In this document: in pieces, positions 1 through 7,258 of the stretch
Position numbering within the stretch: the first letter of the stretch is position 1
Layout: each line of letters starts with the position of its first letter
Assembly (NCBI GenBank): GCA_036276235.1
Contig: DATBDZ010000108.1
Span: 1-15,621 of the forward strand
From: JANWHF01 sp036276235
Lineage (GTDB): Bacteria; Planctomycetota; Phycisphaerae; Tepidisphaerales; Tepidisphaeraceae
DNA length: 15,621 nucleotides
Reading direction: 5' to 3'
Made by a program: the position numbers and the translations under genes
Notes under the pieces: model-generated
The model's database searches: none
Seen by the model: only the letters and a program-made list of their open reading frames with translations
Told to the model about the DNA's origin: nothing

Positions 1-198
1 ATCGCCCACTACGGCGGCTCCGTCTCCGGCCCCTCGGCCCGAGATTTCATGGAAAAAGCGCTGACTTATATGCAGACGTCCCCGTCGCCCGACCTGATCC
101 CGCCGGGCCCGGGCATCGCGAGCGTATTGGTCGGCTTCGACCCCAAGGTCTATCACCGAAAGACGGCGAAAGTGCAGACGGCAAATGTAACCGACTAA
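1..198 (+). CDS. Penicillin-binding protein transpeptidase, C-terminal end (partial)
   Basis: Frame 1 is open from the first base to a TAA at 196-198 and gives 65 residues beginning IAHYGGSVSGPSARDFMEKA. The YGGSVSGPSARDFMEKAL block, with small and aromatic residues followed by an amphipathic helix, matches the end of the transpeptidase domain of FtsI/PBP2-type class B penicillin-binding proteins. In these, an A/PYYGGTVAAPVF-like strand and a last helix close the domain. The family cross-links peptidoglycan in the periplasm at the septum or side wall. The catalytic SxxK, SxN and KTG motifs would lie upstream, outside the window. The tail after the helix is proline-rich and ends TANVTD. The gene runs into the Uma2 gene on the other strand with a 4-bp tail-to-tail overlap. 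Whether it is FtsI, PBP2 or a spore/cell-shape paralogue cannot be told from this fragment. Confidence 0.72.
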   Translation: MAHYGGSVSGPSARDFMEKALTYMQTSPSPDLIPPGPGIASVLVGFDPKVYHRKTAKVQTANVTD

Positions 199-797
199 CG
201 TTCGTCAGCCAACGGGCCGGCGAAATCTACTCGATCATATATTTCGCCAAGTGGCAGCTGAACACCAATCGACGGAATTTCGAGAACCGCGTCCAGCCCG
301 TGCAATTCGTGATTCTGCCACGAACCGTCGGCCTGCCTCTGGAAGAACTCACATCGCGGTGAATCCTGTGAAACCAGAACGAACATTTGAAGCGAATCGA
401 TCTTCAAATAGCTCTCGCACTTCGCGCCGCGATCGTATGGTTCGGTCGAGCGAGACAGAACTTCGAAGATTACTGTTGGATTCGTGAATGTTTCGCCAGC
501 GGTGTCTTCCTCGTCCTTCACCATTTGCCCGCAATAGACGCTCGCATCGGGGTAGGTGCGCAGGCCGGTCGCTTCGACTTTTAACCGCAGGTTCGACTCA
601 TAAGGCACGCATCGCGAACCCTTCAACAGTGTCCGCAACTCGCCGTTGATGTTCATGGTGATGAGGCTGTGCCGGCGCGATCCCCCCGCCATCGCGAAGA
701 TTTCACCCTTGAAGTAATCATTTTTAACCGGCGCGTCACGCTCAAGGCGGTAATATTCCTCGGGCGTATGGCGTTTGATTGTCTTTGGCAAACCCAT
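195..797 (-). CDS. Uma2 family endonuclease-fold protein (DUF820)
   Basis: A 200-residue protein. It has the Uma2 pattern: an N-terminal TPEEYYRLERDAPVKNDYFKGEIFAM segment, with an acidic residue in Y-x-x-G-E-I, then YPDASVYCG around residues 82-90, and FEVLSRSTEPYDRGAKCESY near residues 112-131. In the PD-(D/E)XK-like nuclease fold the conserved Glu of GEI, the Asp of the YPD block and the Glu of FEVLS would form the metal site, with R/K in the following helix. Uma2 proteins are expanded in cyanobacteria, planctomycetes and Chloroflexi. Their biological role is unknown; a restriction-like nuclease activity is inferred from the fold. Length is normal for the family (about 180-210). No strong Shine-Dalgarno precedes the ATG at 795-797. 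A -10/-35-like pair lies almost directly on the start (see promoter entry). It stands alone, convergent with the penicillin-binding protein gene. Confidence 0.85.
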   Translation of the reverse strand: MGLPKTIKRHTPEEYYRLERDAPVKNDYFKGEIFAMAGGSRRHSLITMNINGELRTLLKGSRCVPYESNLRLKVEATGLRTYPDASVYCGQMVKDEEDTAGETFTNPTVIFEVLSRSTEPYDRGAKCESYLKIDSLQMFVLVSQDSPRCEFFQRQADGSWQNHELHGLDAVLEIPSIGVQLPLGEIYDRVDFAGPLADER

Positions 798-1037
798 CGC
801 TTGCTATTCTAGTAGAGATGCGTCCACTTGCCAGCCGCGCCTTTTCGCGCTTTTCGCTTGTTCGCGGCAACTCAAATCCTTGTGAGAGGCCATCCAAAGA
901 CGCGATCGGTGTGTCATTTACGCGATTCGTCCCTCATTTTTTGACGTTTGGCACCCGATTGATCGGGCGATTTTGCGCTTCACATCCCGCCCTCCGCTCG
1001 TAGACGCTATGAAAGTCGCGAGGGTATCACATGCAGT
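798..1037. other. Intergenic space between Uma2 and sulfotransferase genes
   Basis: 240 bases. Apart from the Uma2 promoter candidate near its left end, no coding sequence, structured RNA or clear repeat is visible. A promoter for the rightward gene should be here, but I cannot place one with confidence. Confidence 0.4.
806..834 (-). promoter_or_regulatory. Candidate sigma-70 promoter for the Uma2 gene
   Basis: On the minus strand CTGGCA (829-834) and TAGAAT (806-811) are separated by exactly 17 bases, matching TTGACA/TATAAT at 4 and 5 of 6 positions. A start about 7 bases beyond the -10 would fall at about 799, only one or two bases ahead of the ATG at 797. The transcript could therefore be leaderless, which fits the lack of a Shine-Dalgarno. 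Prediction from consensus only. Confidence 0.4.
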
Positions 1038-2243
1038 ATGTGTGCGCCACGTTCTGGCAAAGTGCTCTATCTGTGCAGCGGCACGCAGAGCGGCGGATCG
1101 ACCATCGTTTCCTGGTGCTTCCTCCAACGCCGCGATATGGACGGCGTTCTGGACGCGCGGCCCGATCTGCTGCCGGCCATTCCGGCAAAGCTAACGTCGC
1201 CATTCCCCTGGATCAAATTCACGATCTCTTCATTCCGCTTCAGCGAAGTTCGAGCCCACTTTGAAAGCGACGGCTGGACGATTCGGCCGCTGCTGGTGGC
1301 GCGCGATGTGCGCGCCGTCTTCAATTCGCTGATCAACAAGGAATATGGCCGCAACGGCACCAGCAGCGACGATCCGCCGCTGCGTCTGCGCCTCACCCGC
1401 TTCCTCGAAGACTGGCGGCTTTTCCGCCAGCGCGATTGGCCGATCCTGCGATTCGAAAGCTTCGCGCTGGATCCGGTGAAAACGCTCCGCGAAATGTGCA
1501 TGAAGATGGAGCTGTCGTGGGATGACTCGATGGTCGATTGGACCAAGCCGCCCGACCGGATCGCAGACGCCAACTTCGGCAGTCAGACATTCCTGCTGTC
1601 GCGCGGCTCATCGTTGACGAAGTCACTTGCGCCATCGCTTGCGGATGTTCGCGTTGAAAATATTCCCGCCGATGATCTGGCGTGGCTCGAACAGGAGTTC
1701 GCGGAATACAACGCGGCAATGGGATATGCGCCGCACATCGATTCACGCGGGAAGCCGTCGAACCCCGGCCGCGCCGTCCCGCGCTATGAAAACACGCGGC
1801 TATATGAGCGCATTCAGCGCAATCAGTCGAGAACCCAACAGGCGTTTACGACGGCCGCCGAACATCATCGCGCCGGCCGCTTGCAGCAGGCCCAATCGCT
1901 CTGCCGCCAGATCATCACTAACCAGCCCGATCATCGCGAAGCTCTACTGCTGTTGGCGACCATCGCCCATCAATGCGGCAACTCGGCGCCCCTGGCTCTG
2001 CTGCAGCGCAATTCGATTTCGCCCGCCGAGCAGGCTAACACTTTGGGCCTGGTCCTCGCGCAGCTCGATTTTGCCGATCTAGCCGCCAATGCCTTTCGGC
2101 AGGCGATATCGCTCCGCACCGACGTCAAGGAATATCGCGAGAATCTGGATCGCGTGCTTCGGCAAATCAGCACGGCTCAGACTCGCCCGATGCCGCTCGA
2201 GAAGAAAATAATCGCGCTCACTCCCCCGCCGTCGGCCGCCTGA
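1038..2243 (+). CDS. Sulfotransferase-like protein with C-terminal TPR module
   Basis: A 401-residue protein in two parts. Residues 8-240 resemble a PAPS-dependent sulfotransferase. VLYLCSGTQSGGST (9-22) is a P-loop-like 5'-phosphosulfate-binding segment, LLVARDVRAVFNSLIN (85-100) fits the 3'-phosphate-binding strand and helix, and WPILRFESFALDP (134-146) fits the conserved core Y/FE-x-F segment. Residues about 265-380 form TPR-like helices (AAEHHRAGRLQQAQSLCRQI at 273-292). The role would be sulfation of a carbohydrate or other acceptor; the substrate is unknown. No signal peptide or transmembrane helix is evident, so it should be cytoplasmic. The start is uncertain. GAGGG at about 1019-1023 sits closer to an out-of-frame ATG at 1031 than to this ATG, and a GTG at 1062 would begin exactly at the sulfotransferase core. 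The TPR part resembles those in the glycosyltransferase gene downstream, suggesting a shared pathway. Confidence 0.72.
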   Translation: MCAPRSGKVLYLCSGTQSGGSTIVSWCFLQRRDMDGVLDARPDLLPAIPAKLTSPFPWIKFTISSFRFSEVRAHFESDGWTIRPLLVARDVRAVFNSLINKEYGRNGTSSDDPPLRLRLTRFLEDWRLFRQRDWPILRFESFALDPVKTLREMCMKMELSWDDSMVDWTKPPDRIADANFGSQTFLLSRGSSLTKSLAPSLADVRVENIPADDLAWLEQEFAEYNAAMGYAPHIDSRGKPSNPGRAVPRYENTRLYERIQRNQSRTQQAFTTAAEHHRAGRLQQAQSLCRQIITNQPDHREALLLLATIAHQCGNSAPLALLQRNSISPAEQANTLGLVLAQLDFADLAANAFRQAISLRTDVKEYRENLDRVLRQISTAQTRPMPLEKKIIALTPPPSAA

Positions 2244-2279
2244 GCGTTCCGTCGATTCATCACATTCGCACGATCCTGG

Positions 2280-2308
2280 TATAAACCTTCGGCTCACTTC
2301 GCGGAAGG
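2280..2308 (+). promoter_or_regulatory. -10-like TATAAA and Shine-Dalgarno ahead of the alginate lyase gene
   Basis: TATAAA at 2280-2285 is followed by GGAAGG at 2303-2308, five bases before the ATG at 2314. The Shine-Dalgarno supports this start. The -35 (TTCATC, 2256-2261) is poor, so the promoter itself is weakly supported. The gene lies 70 bases after the preceding stop and could also be read from the upstream gene. Confidence 0.4.
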
Positions 2309-2313
2309 TACTT

Positions 2314-3537
2314 ATGCGATCATCGAGATTCGGCGTATTGAGTTGCATGACAGCGCTCCTAGTTTTGCCTCAATGGGTATCCGCTCAAGGTACATCCGAG
2401 GCGCCGCGTGTATTCAGCGCGAATCCGGCGACGCTTCTCTCGGTGAAGCAGCGGATCGCCGCGCAGGATCCAGCGCTGATGCCGGCGTTTGATGCACTGA
2501 TGAAGGATGCCCAGAAAGCCGTGAAAGTGGTACCGGCATCAGTGATGGAAAAGCCGCAGACGCCTCCCGGCGTCGATCGGCATGACTACGTCAGCTACGC
2601 CCCCTACTTCTGGCCCAATCCCGACACGAAGGACGGCCTGCCCTACGTTCGCCACGACGGCAAGCGCAATCACGACAAGGTGAATGAGGGAGATGCCCCG
2701 CGCTTCGAAAAGATGATGGGAACGGTCGCGACGCTGGCGCTGGCTTACGAGCTGAGCGGCCGCGAAGAATTCGCCGAGCATGCTTCCACGATTGTGCGGG
2801 TCTGGTTCATCGATCCCGCGACTCGGATGAACCCAAATTTCACGCACGCGCAGGCGATTCCCGGAACCAACAGCGGCCGCGGAACGGGACTGATCGAATT
2901 TGCGAGCATGCCGCATCTCGTTGATTCGCTGGGAATGCTCGAAGGCTCCAAATCCTGGACGAAGCAGGATCAGCAGGCGATGAAAGAATGGCTGTCGAAA
3001 TTCGCGCACTGGATGACGACGAGCAAGGAAGCCGCCGACGAACGCAACGCCGCCAACAATCATGGATCGTGGTTTGATGTGGAGGAAGTCTCTCTGCTGC
3101 TGTACCTCGGCAAGGACGAGGAAGCCCGCGCCATCTGCGAGCGCGCCAAACAGAAGCGAATCGCCAGGCAAATAGAACCGGATGGCCGCCAGCCGCTCGA
3201 GCTGGCGCGGGCGGATGGATTTGGTTACAGCGTGTTCAATGTGAATGCGCTTTTTGCATTGGCCACGTTGGCGCAGCGCGTGGATGTCGATCTGTGGCAT
3301 TTCAAGACCGCGGATGGCCGCAGCCTGCGCAAGGCGCTCGATTTCCTCGCGCCGTATGCGGACGCGCAAAAGAAATGGCCGCACAATCAGGCCAATGCGC
3401 TCAATCGCGAGAAACTCGCCGCAGCGCTTCAGCAGGCGATTCAGATTTACGGTGGTACATCATATGCCGATGCGCTTCAGCATCTGCCGGCGGATGCAGT
3501 CGCCGCGGATCGGATTCGGCTGTTGATTGGGAAGTGA
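2314..3537 (+). CDS. Secreted alginate lyase family protein (PL5-like)
   Basis: A 407-residue protein with a signal peptide (residues 1-25: charged MRSSR, hydrophobic LSCMTALLVLP, cleavage after VSA). The mature part is an all-alpha Alginate_lyase domain (PF05426 type). Recognisable blocks are SYAPYFWPNPDTKDGLPYVR (94-113), NNHGSWFDVE (248-257) and LARADGFGYSVFN (297-309). In PL5 lyase A1-III the catalytic set is Asn191/His192/Arg239/Tyr246; here N249, H250, R299 and Y305 are the matching candidates. The Arg-Tyr spacing is one residue shorter than in A1-III. Such enzymes cleave uronate polysaccharides by beta-elimination in the periplasm or outside the cell. The domain family is broad in planctomycetes and Bacteroidetes, and the real substrate may not be alginate. 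A good Shine-Dalgarno fixes the start. It follows the sulfotransferase gene in the same direction and is followed by a palindromic repeat element. Confidence 0.85.
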   Translation: MRSSRFGVLSCMTALLVLPQWVSAQGTSEAPRVFSANPATLLSVKQRIAAQDPALMPAFDALMKDAQKAVKVVPASVMEKPQTPPGVDRHDYVSYAPYFWPNPDTKDGLPYVRHDGKRNHDKVNEGDAPRFEKMMGTVATLALAYELSGREEFAEHASTIVRVWFIDPATRMNPNFTHAQAIPGTNSGRGTGLIEFASMPHLVDSLGMLEGSKSWTKQDQQAMKEWLSKFAHWMTTSKEAADERNAANNHGSWFDVEEVSLLLYLGKDEEARAICERAKQKRIARQIEPDGRQPLELARADGFGYSVFNVNALFALATLAQRVDVDLWHFKTADGRSLRKALDFLAPYADAQKKWPHNQANALNREKLAAALQQAIQIYGGTSYADALQHLPADAVAADRIRLLIGK

Positions 3538-3554
3538 TCGCTTGTGCGTCTTCT

Positions 3555-3680
3555 CCCTCTCCCCTGTACTCAGGGGAGAGGGTTGGGGTGAGGGGACCGA
3601 TGCGCCGGTCGGCGTATTGCGCCAACTGGCGGATCGCCGTCCCCTCACCCTGCCCTCTCCCCTGAGTACAGGGGAGAGGG
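3555..3680 (+). repeat. 126-bp inverted-repeat (MITE-like) element, copy 1
   Basis: Two arms, 3555-3597 and 3639-3680, are reverse complements except for a TTGGGG/CAGGG difference. Each arm itself begins with a 28-base palindrome (3555-3582 and 3653-3680, of form CCCTCTCCCCTG..CAGGGGAGAGGG) followed by a GTGAGGGGAC block. The 41-base centre is less symmetrical. A second copy of exactly the same length lies at 14268-14393 in reverse orientation. No transposase is encoded. Repeats of this CCCTCTCCC/GTGAGGGG type are known from intergenic regions of many bacterial phyla. Located 17 bases after the alginate lyase stop, its stems could also act in transcription termination or mRNA protection. Confidence 0.9.
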
Positions 3681-3878
3681 TTCTGAGCGCCATCGCATCG
3701 GGCGTTTGGTGCGAACGCGCCGCAGTAAAGTGCGCCGTGCGAAAATTCGCGCACGTTCTGGCTACTGACTTCTGCCTACTGCCTACTCACTGAATATTCG
3801 CTATGATCCATCCGGACGAGCAAGACGCTTCGCGCCGGTCACGGAATACTGGCGCATTCGACGACTGACGGAATTTGG
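3681..3878. other. Remainder of the 341-base gap after the alginate lyase gene
   Basis: With the 126-bp element removed, this stretch holds no gene. It contains a small hairpin (CGTGCG at 3736-3741 pairing with CGCACG at 3750-3755). It also has a short imperfect direct repeat of CTACTGC/CCTACT units at about 3762-3788, and a lone -10-like TATGAT at 3802-3807 without a convincing -35. The glycosyltransferase gene starts directly after it. Confidence 0.5.
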
Positions 3879-6800
3879 ATGGACCAGCCGCTTACGCTTC
3901 AACAGGCCGTTGATCTGGCCAACCAGCACTCGGATGCCGGCCGCCTTTCTGAGGCTGAATCGCTCTATCGCCAGATTCTCGGCCACGATCCCAATCACTC
4001 GACGGCTCTGCACGGTCTGGGCCTGATCGGCCATCGCACCGGCCATCATGCTGCCGGCGCGGAATTGCTTGCCCGCGCCGTCACCTTGGCCCCGTACATT
4101 CCGCAATATCGAACGAATTGGGCGATCGCGTTGCGGTCGGCTGGCCGCGCTGATGAAGCATTGCGCGTGCTCCAGGAAACAGTAGCGCGCTTTCCGCAGC
4201 ATGTGCAGGGATGGCGCGAGCTTGGCGCGACGCTGGGAGTACTCAACCGCCCCGCCGACGCGATCAGTGCCTACGAGCAGGCGCTCAAGCTCCGCGCCGC
4301 CCAACCAGCCGGCCCCAACGAAGCCGCCGAGCGCGAGATCGACAGCCGCGTTCATATCAACATCGGCGCGATGCTGGCGGCGATGAATCGCTTCGATGAC
4401 GCCATCACCGCCAGCGAGCGGGCGATCGCGCTGGCTCCATCGTCAGCTGTCGCCCACATGAATCGCGGGCATCTGCTGTTTCGCAAGGGCCGGCTTCGCG
4501 AGGCGTTTGCCGAGTATGACTGGCGATGGAAGATCCCCGATTTCACCGCGCGCTGGCCCACCTACCCGCAGCCCGCCTGGGACGGCTCCGACCCGCGCGG
4601 CAAAACGATTCTCCTCTGGCACGAACAGGGAATGGGCGACACGATCCACTTCGTCCGCTATGCGCCGCTCGTCGCGCAGCGCGGAGCGAAAGTCATCGTG
4701 CTCTGTCAGCAGCCATTGGCGACATTGCTGCGCACGCTCGATCCGCAGGTGCAAGTCATCACCGATGAAGTCCCGCTGCCGGCATTTGATCTGCATCTGC
4801 CGCTCGCGGGATTGCCGCGCGTTTTCCAGACCGAGCGGGAGACGATTCCCTTTCGCGATGGCTATCTTCGCGCCGATGTAGCGAAAGCCGCGAAATGGGC
4901 GGAGCGATTGCAATCCAGTGAAGATGATGCAGGCAACAGTCGGCCGCTTCGCGTCGCGCTGGTGTGGGCGGGCTCACCCGGACACTTGAACGATCGCAAT
5001 CGATCCGTAACGCTCGAATCACTCAAGCCGATTTTGGCGGCGCCCAATGTACGTTTCTTCAGCATGCAAAAGGGAGATGCGACGGCGCAACTTGCTCCGT
5101 TCCCGTCGATCCCCGATTTGGGTAAGGACCTGATCGACTTTTCCGATTCAGCCGCCCTGCTGGCGAACATCGATCTGCTGATCACAGTCGATACCGCCGC
5201 CGCTCATTTGGCGGGGGCGATGAGAAGACCTGTCTGGACGCTGGTAACGTTCGATCCCGATTTCCGCTGGCTGTGTGATCAGGATCGCAGTTGCTGGTAT
5301 GAAAGCCTGCGGCTGTTTCGCCAGCCCACCCCCGGCGACTGGCCCGGCGCGATCGCGAAAGTTGCCGAGGAGCTCAAGGATCTCGCGCGATCACGCGCGA
5401 ATCCCGTAGCGACCGCCTCGGCGGAGCGCGGGCCGGCAAAGGGCGTTCCGGATGTCGTAGGGTCCGCCTTGGCGGACGCGGGTCGTAGACCCGTCGATTC
5501 CGCGTCCGCGGCTCGACTGAGCTCGCCGAAGTCCGAGGTGGCCCCCCCACCAATTGCGCAAGACCGCGCCGCCCGGGCAGCAAATCAGCCGTCGCCGAAT
5601 TCCCTCCTCGCCGCTGCCCAGCAGCATCACACCGCCGGCCGGCTCGATCAGGCGATGCCGCTCTATCAGCAGGCGCTCACGCTCGAGCCGGACAATGCCG
5701 GCGCGCTTCATCATCTGGGGTTGATCTCGCATCAGCGCGGCTTCTCAGAGCAGGCGCTGCCGATGATGGAGCGATCGGTGCAGATCGATCCGACGCAGGC
5801 GCCTTATTTCAAAAATCTGGCAACCGTGTCTCGCTCGATTGGCCGCCACGAAGATTCACTCCGCTGGATCAGCAAGGCGATCGAGCTAACCCCCGCCGAT
5901 CCGATGCTGCATGAGGAAATGGGCGTCACGCTCGAGCGATTAGATCGGCTGGATGAGGCGATCGCCGCCTATCGCAAGGCGATCGATCTGCTGGCAAACG
6001 CGCCGCTGCCGCCGATGTTGAACGATCCGAATCGTCGGCGAATCTTCGAAGCCAAGCTCCATTCCAACATGGGCGCGACGCTCGGACGAAAGAGCCTATA
6101 CGAAGAGGCAATGCCCTACTTCGAGCATGCGATCAAGCTGAATCCCGACTATGGCGTCGCCCATATGCATCGCGCCAACGTGCTGTTTCGCCGGCGCGAT
6201 TTGCCCGGAGCATTTGCCGAGTACGAATGGCGGTTCGTCGCCAAGGGTTTTCCGACGCCGTGGCGCAAATATCCGCAGCCGGTGTGGGATGGATCAGATC
6301 TCAAGGGCCGGCGAATCCTGCTCTGGCCGGAGCAGGGAATGGGAGACGTCATCCAATTCGCGCGCTTAGCGCCAATGCTGGCGGATATGGGCGCGCACGT
6401 GATCGTGCAATGCATGCCGCCGCTCAGGCGGGTGCTGCAAACGCTCGGTCATGGCGTGCAGGTGATCGGCGAAGATCCCCCGCCGCCGTTTGATGTGCAC
6501 TTGCCGCTCATCAGCGTTCCGCGCGTGCTGGGGACCAGTTACGACACGCTTCCAGCGCCCAAGAAATATTTAAGCGCCGACCCGCAGCTTGCCGCCGATT
6601 GGGCGACGCGCCTCGCCGGCCCGCGCGGCTTGCGTGTCGGCGTCGTCTGGTCTGGCAGCCCCAGTTTTGCCGACAATCGCCGGCGATCAATCCCTCTGGA
6701 AAAACTGATCCCATTAACACGCATCAAAGGTGTTCGATGGTTCAGTTTGCAGATGGGATTGGCAGCATCGCAGCTCGTGGAATTCGATCGGCAACGCACA

Positions 6801-7100
6801 ATCGTCGATCTCTCCAAGCAGATCGGCGATTTTGCCGACTCGGCGGCCATTCTTGCCAATCTCGATTTATTGATCACAACCGATACCTCCATCGTACATC
6901 TATCAGGGGCGCTGGGCGTAGAGACATGGGTCATGCTTTGGAGCGAACGCGATTTTCGCTGGCAACTCGATGACACTCGCATGCCCTGGTATCCCTCAGT
7001 GCGGCCGTTTCTCCAGTCGTCCGCCGGGCAATGGGACGATGTGGTGCATACGATCGAGCGCGAGCTGCGAAAGCGCGTACTCGATCGCTCGCCCACTTGA
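3879..7100 (+). CDS. Tandem double TPR-glycosyltransferase (GT9/heptosyltransferase-like folds)
   Basis: 1073 residues made of two complete, related modules. Module 1 has TPRs at about 5-215 and a glycosyltransferase domain at about 240-500. Module 2 has TPRs at about 574-785 and a transferase domain at about 808-1065. Matching landmarks are ILLWHEQGMGDTIHFVRYAPL (244-264) and ILLWPEQGMGDVIQFARLAPM (813-833), LVWAGSPGHLNDRNRSV and VVWSGSPSFADNRRRSI, and VDTAAAHLAGA (437-447) and TDTSIVHLSGA (1001-1011). The G-x-G-D and D-T-x-x-x-H-L-x-G-A motifs are those of GT9-like GT-B enzymes, found in many TPR-containing glycosyltransferases. The donor and acceptor are unknown; sugar addition to proteins or surface glycans is likely. 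No signal peptide or membrane span. The linker (about 505-570) is low-complexity Ala/Pro/Arg-rich and encoded by hairpin-rich DNA. The Shine-Dalgarno is weak (GGA at 3869-3871). Fusion or sequencing-joined paralogues is an alternative, but the frame is continuous throughout. Confidence 0.88.
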   Translation: MDQPLTLQQAVDLANQHSDAGRLSEAESLYRQILGHDPNHSTALHGLGLIGHRTGHHAAGAELLARAVTLAPYIPQYRTNWAIALRSAGRADEALRVLQETVARFPQHVQGWRELGATLGVLNRPADAISAYEQALKLRAAQPAGPNEAAEREIDSRVHINIGAMLAAMNRFDDAITASERAIALAPSSAVAHMNRGHLLFRKGRLREAFAEYDWRWKIPDFTARWPTYPQPAWDGSDPRGKTILLWHEQGMGDTIHFVRYAPLVAQRGAKVIVLCQQPLATLLRTLDPQVQVITDEVPLPAFDLHLPLAGLPRVFQTERETIPFRDGYLRADVAKAAKWAERLQSSEDDAGNSRPLRVALVWAGSPGHLNDRNRSVTLESLKPILAAPNVRFFSMQKGDATAQLAPFPSIPDLGKDLIDFSDSAALLANIDLLITVDTAAAHLAGAMRRPVWTLVTFDPDFRWLCDQDRSCWYESLRLFRQPTPGDWPGAIAKVAEELKDLARSRANPVATASAERGPAKGVPDVVGSALADAGRRPVDSASAARLSSPKSEVAPPPIAQDRAARAANQPSPNSLLAAAQQHHTAGRLDQAMPLYQQALTLEPDNAGALHHLGLISHQRGFSEQALPMMERSVQIDPTQAPYFKNLATVSRSIGRHEDSLRWISKAIELTPADPMLHEEMGVTLERLDRLDEAIAAYRKAIDLLANAPLPPMLNDPNRRRIFEAKLHSNMGATLGRKSLYEEAMPYFEHAIKLNPDYGVAHMHRANVLFRRRDLPGAFAEYEWRFVAKGFPTPWRKYPQPVWDGSDLKGRRILLWPEQGMGDVIQFARLAPMLADMGAHVIVQCMPPLRRVLQTLGHGVQVIGEDPPPPFDVHLPLISVPRVLGTSYDTLPAPKKYLSADPQLAADWATRLAGPRGLRVGVVWSGSPSFADNRRRSIPLEKLIPLTRIKGVRWFSLQMGLAASQLVEFDRQRTIVDLSKQIGDFADSAAILANLDLLITTDTSIVHLSGALGVETWVMLWSERDFRWQLDDTRMPWYPSVRPFLQSSAGQWDDVVHTIERELRKRVLDRSPT
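5406..5511 (+). repeat. Hairpin-repeat stretch inside the glycosyltransferase linker
   Basis: Four stem-loops lie in about 105 bases of coding DNA. CCGCC-TC-GGCGG and GTCCGCC-TT-GGCGGAC sit within two closely similar 26-27-base units (5406-5432 and 5457-5482), each starting GTAG. They are followed by CGGGTC-GTA-GACCCG (5479-5493) and CCGCG-TC-CGCGG (5500-5511). The style is that of intergenic palindromic repeats seen elsewhere in the window. The reading frame passes through and encodes the Ala/Arg/Pro-rich linker between the two enzyme modules. Confidence 0.7.
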
Positions 7101-7113
7101 ACGGCGCTATGAT

Positions 7114-7199
7114 GGGTGCCACAGGTCGCGGTACTCCGAGACCTGTGCCTGCGGGCGAGAAAACGCACAGGTCTGCGAGTACGCCGACCTGTGGCACCC
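7114..7199. repeat. 86-bp near-perfect inverted repeat (35-base arms)
   Basis: The arm at 7114-7148 begins GGGTGCCACAGGTC and ends GACCTGTGC. It pairs with 7165-7199 apart from a few differences in the middle of the arm, with a 16-base loop between. Each arm also contains its own ACAGGTC/GACCTGT inverted pair, so alternative folds exist. It starts 14 bases after the glycosyltransferase stop. It may act as a terminator-like structure or be a non-autonomous repeat. No transposase is nearby. Confidence 0.85.
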
Positions 7200-7258
7200 C
7201 GAAGCCCTCCGGCCGAGCGCTTGCAACCTGAGCGGTTTGACGTTGCAATGCACGGCGA

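Noticed and set aside
2539..3384. 281-codon minus-strand open frame opposite the alginate lyase
   Set aside because: Arg/His-rich shadow of a clearly functional plus-strand gene.
3762..3788. Tandem repeat CTACTGC/CCTACT as a regulatory array
   Set aside because: Only two to three imperfect units; too short to support a function.
3527..3793. Short open frames over the 126-bp element
   Set aside because: Their products (SLSPVLRGEGWGEG, LTLPSPLSTGER) are typical spurious translations of this repeat type.
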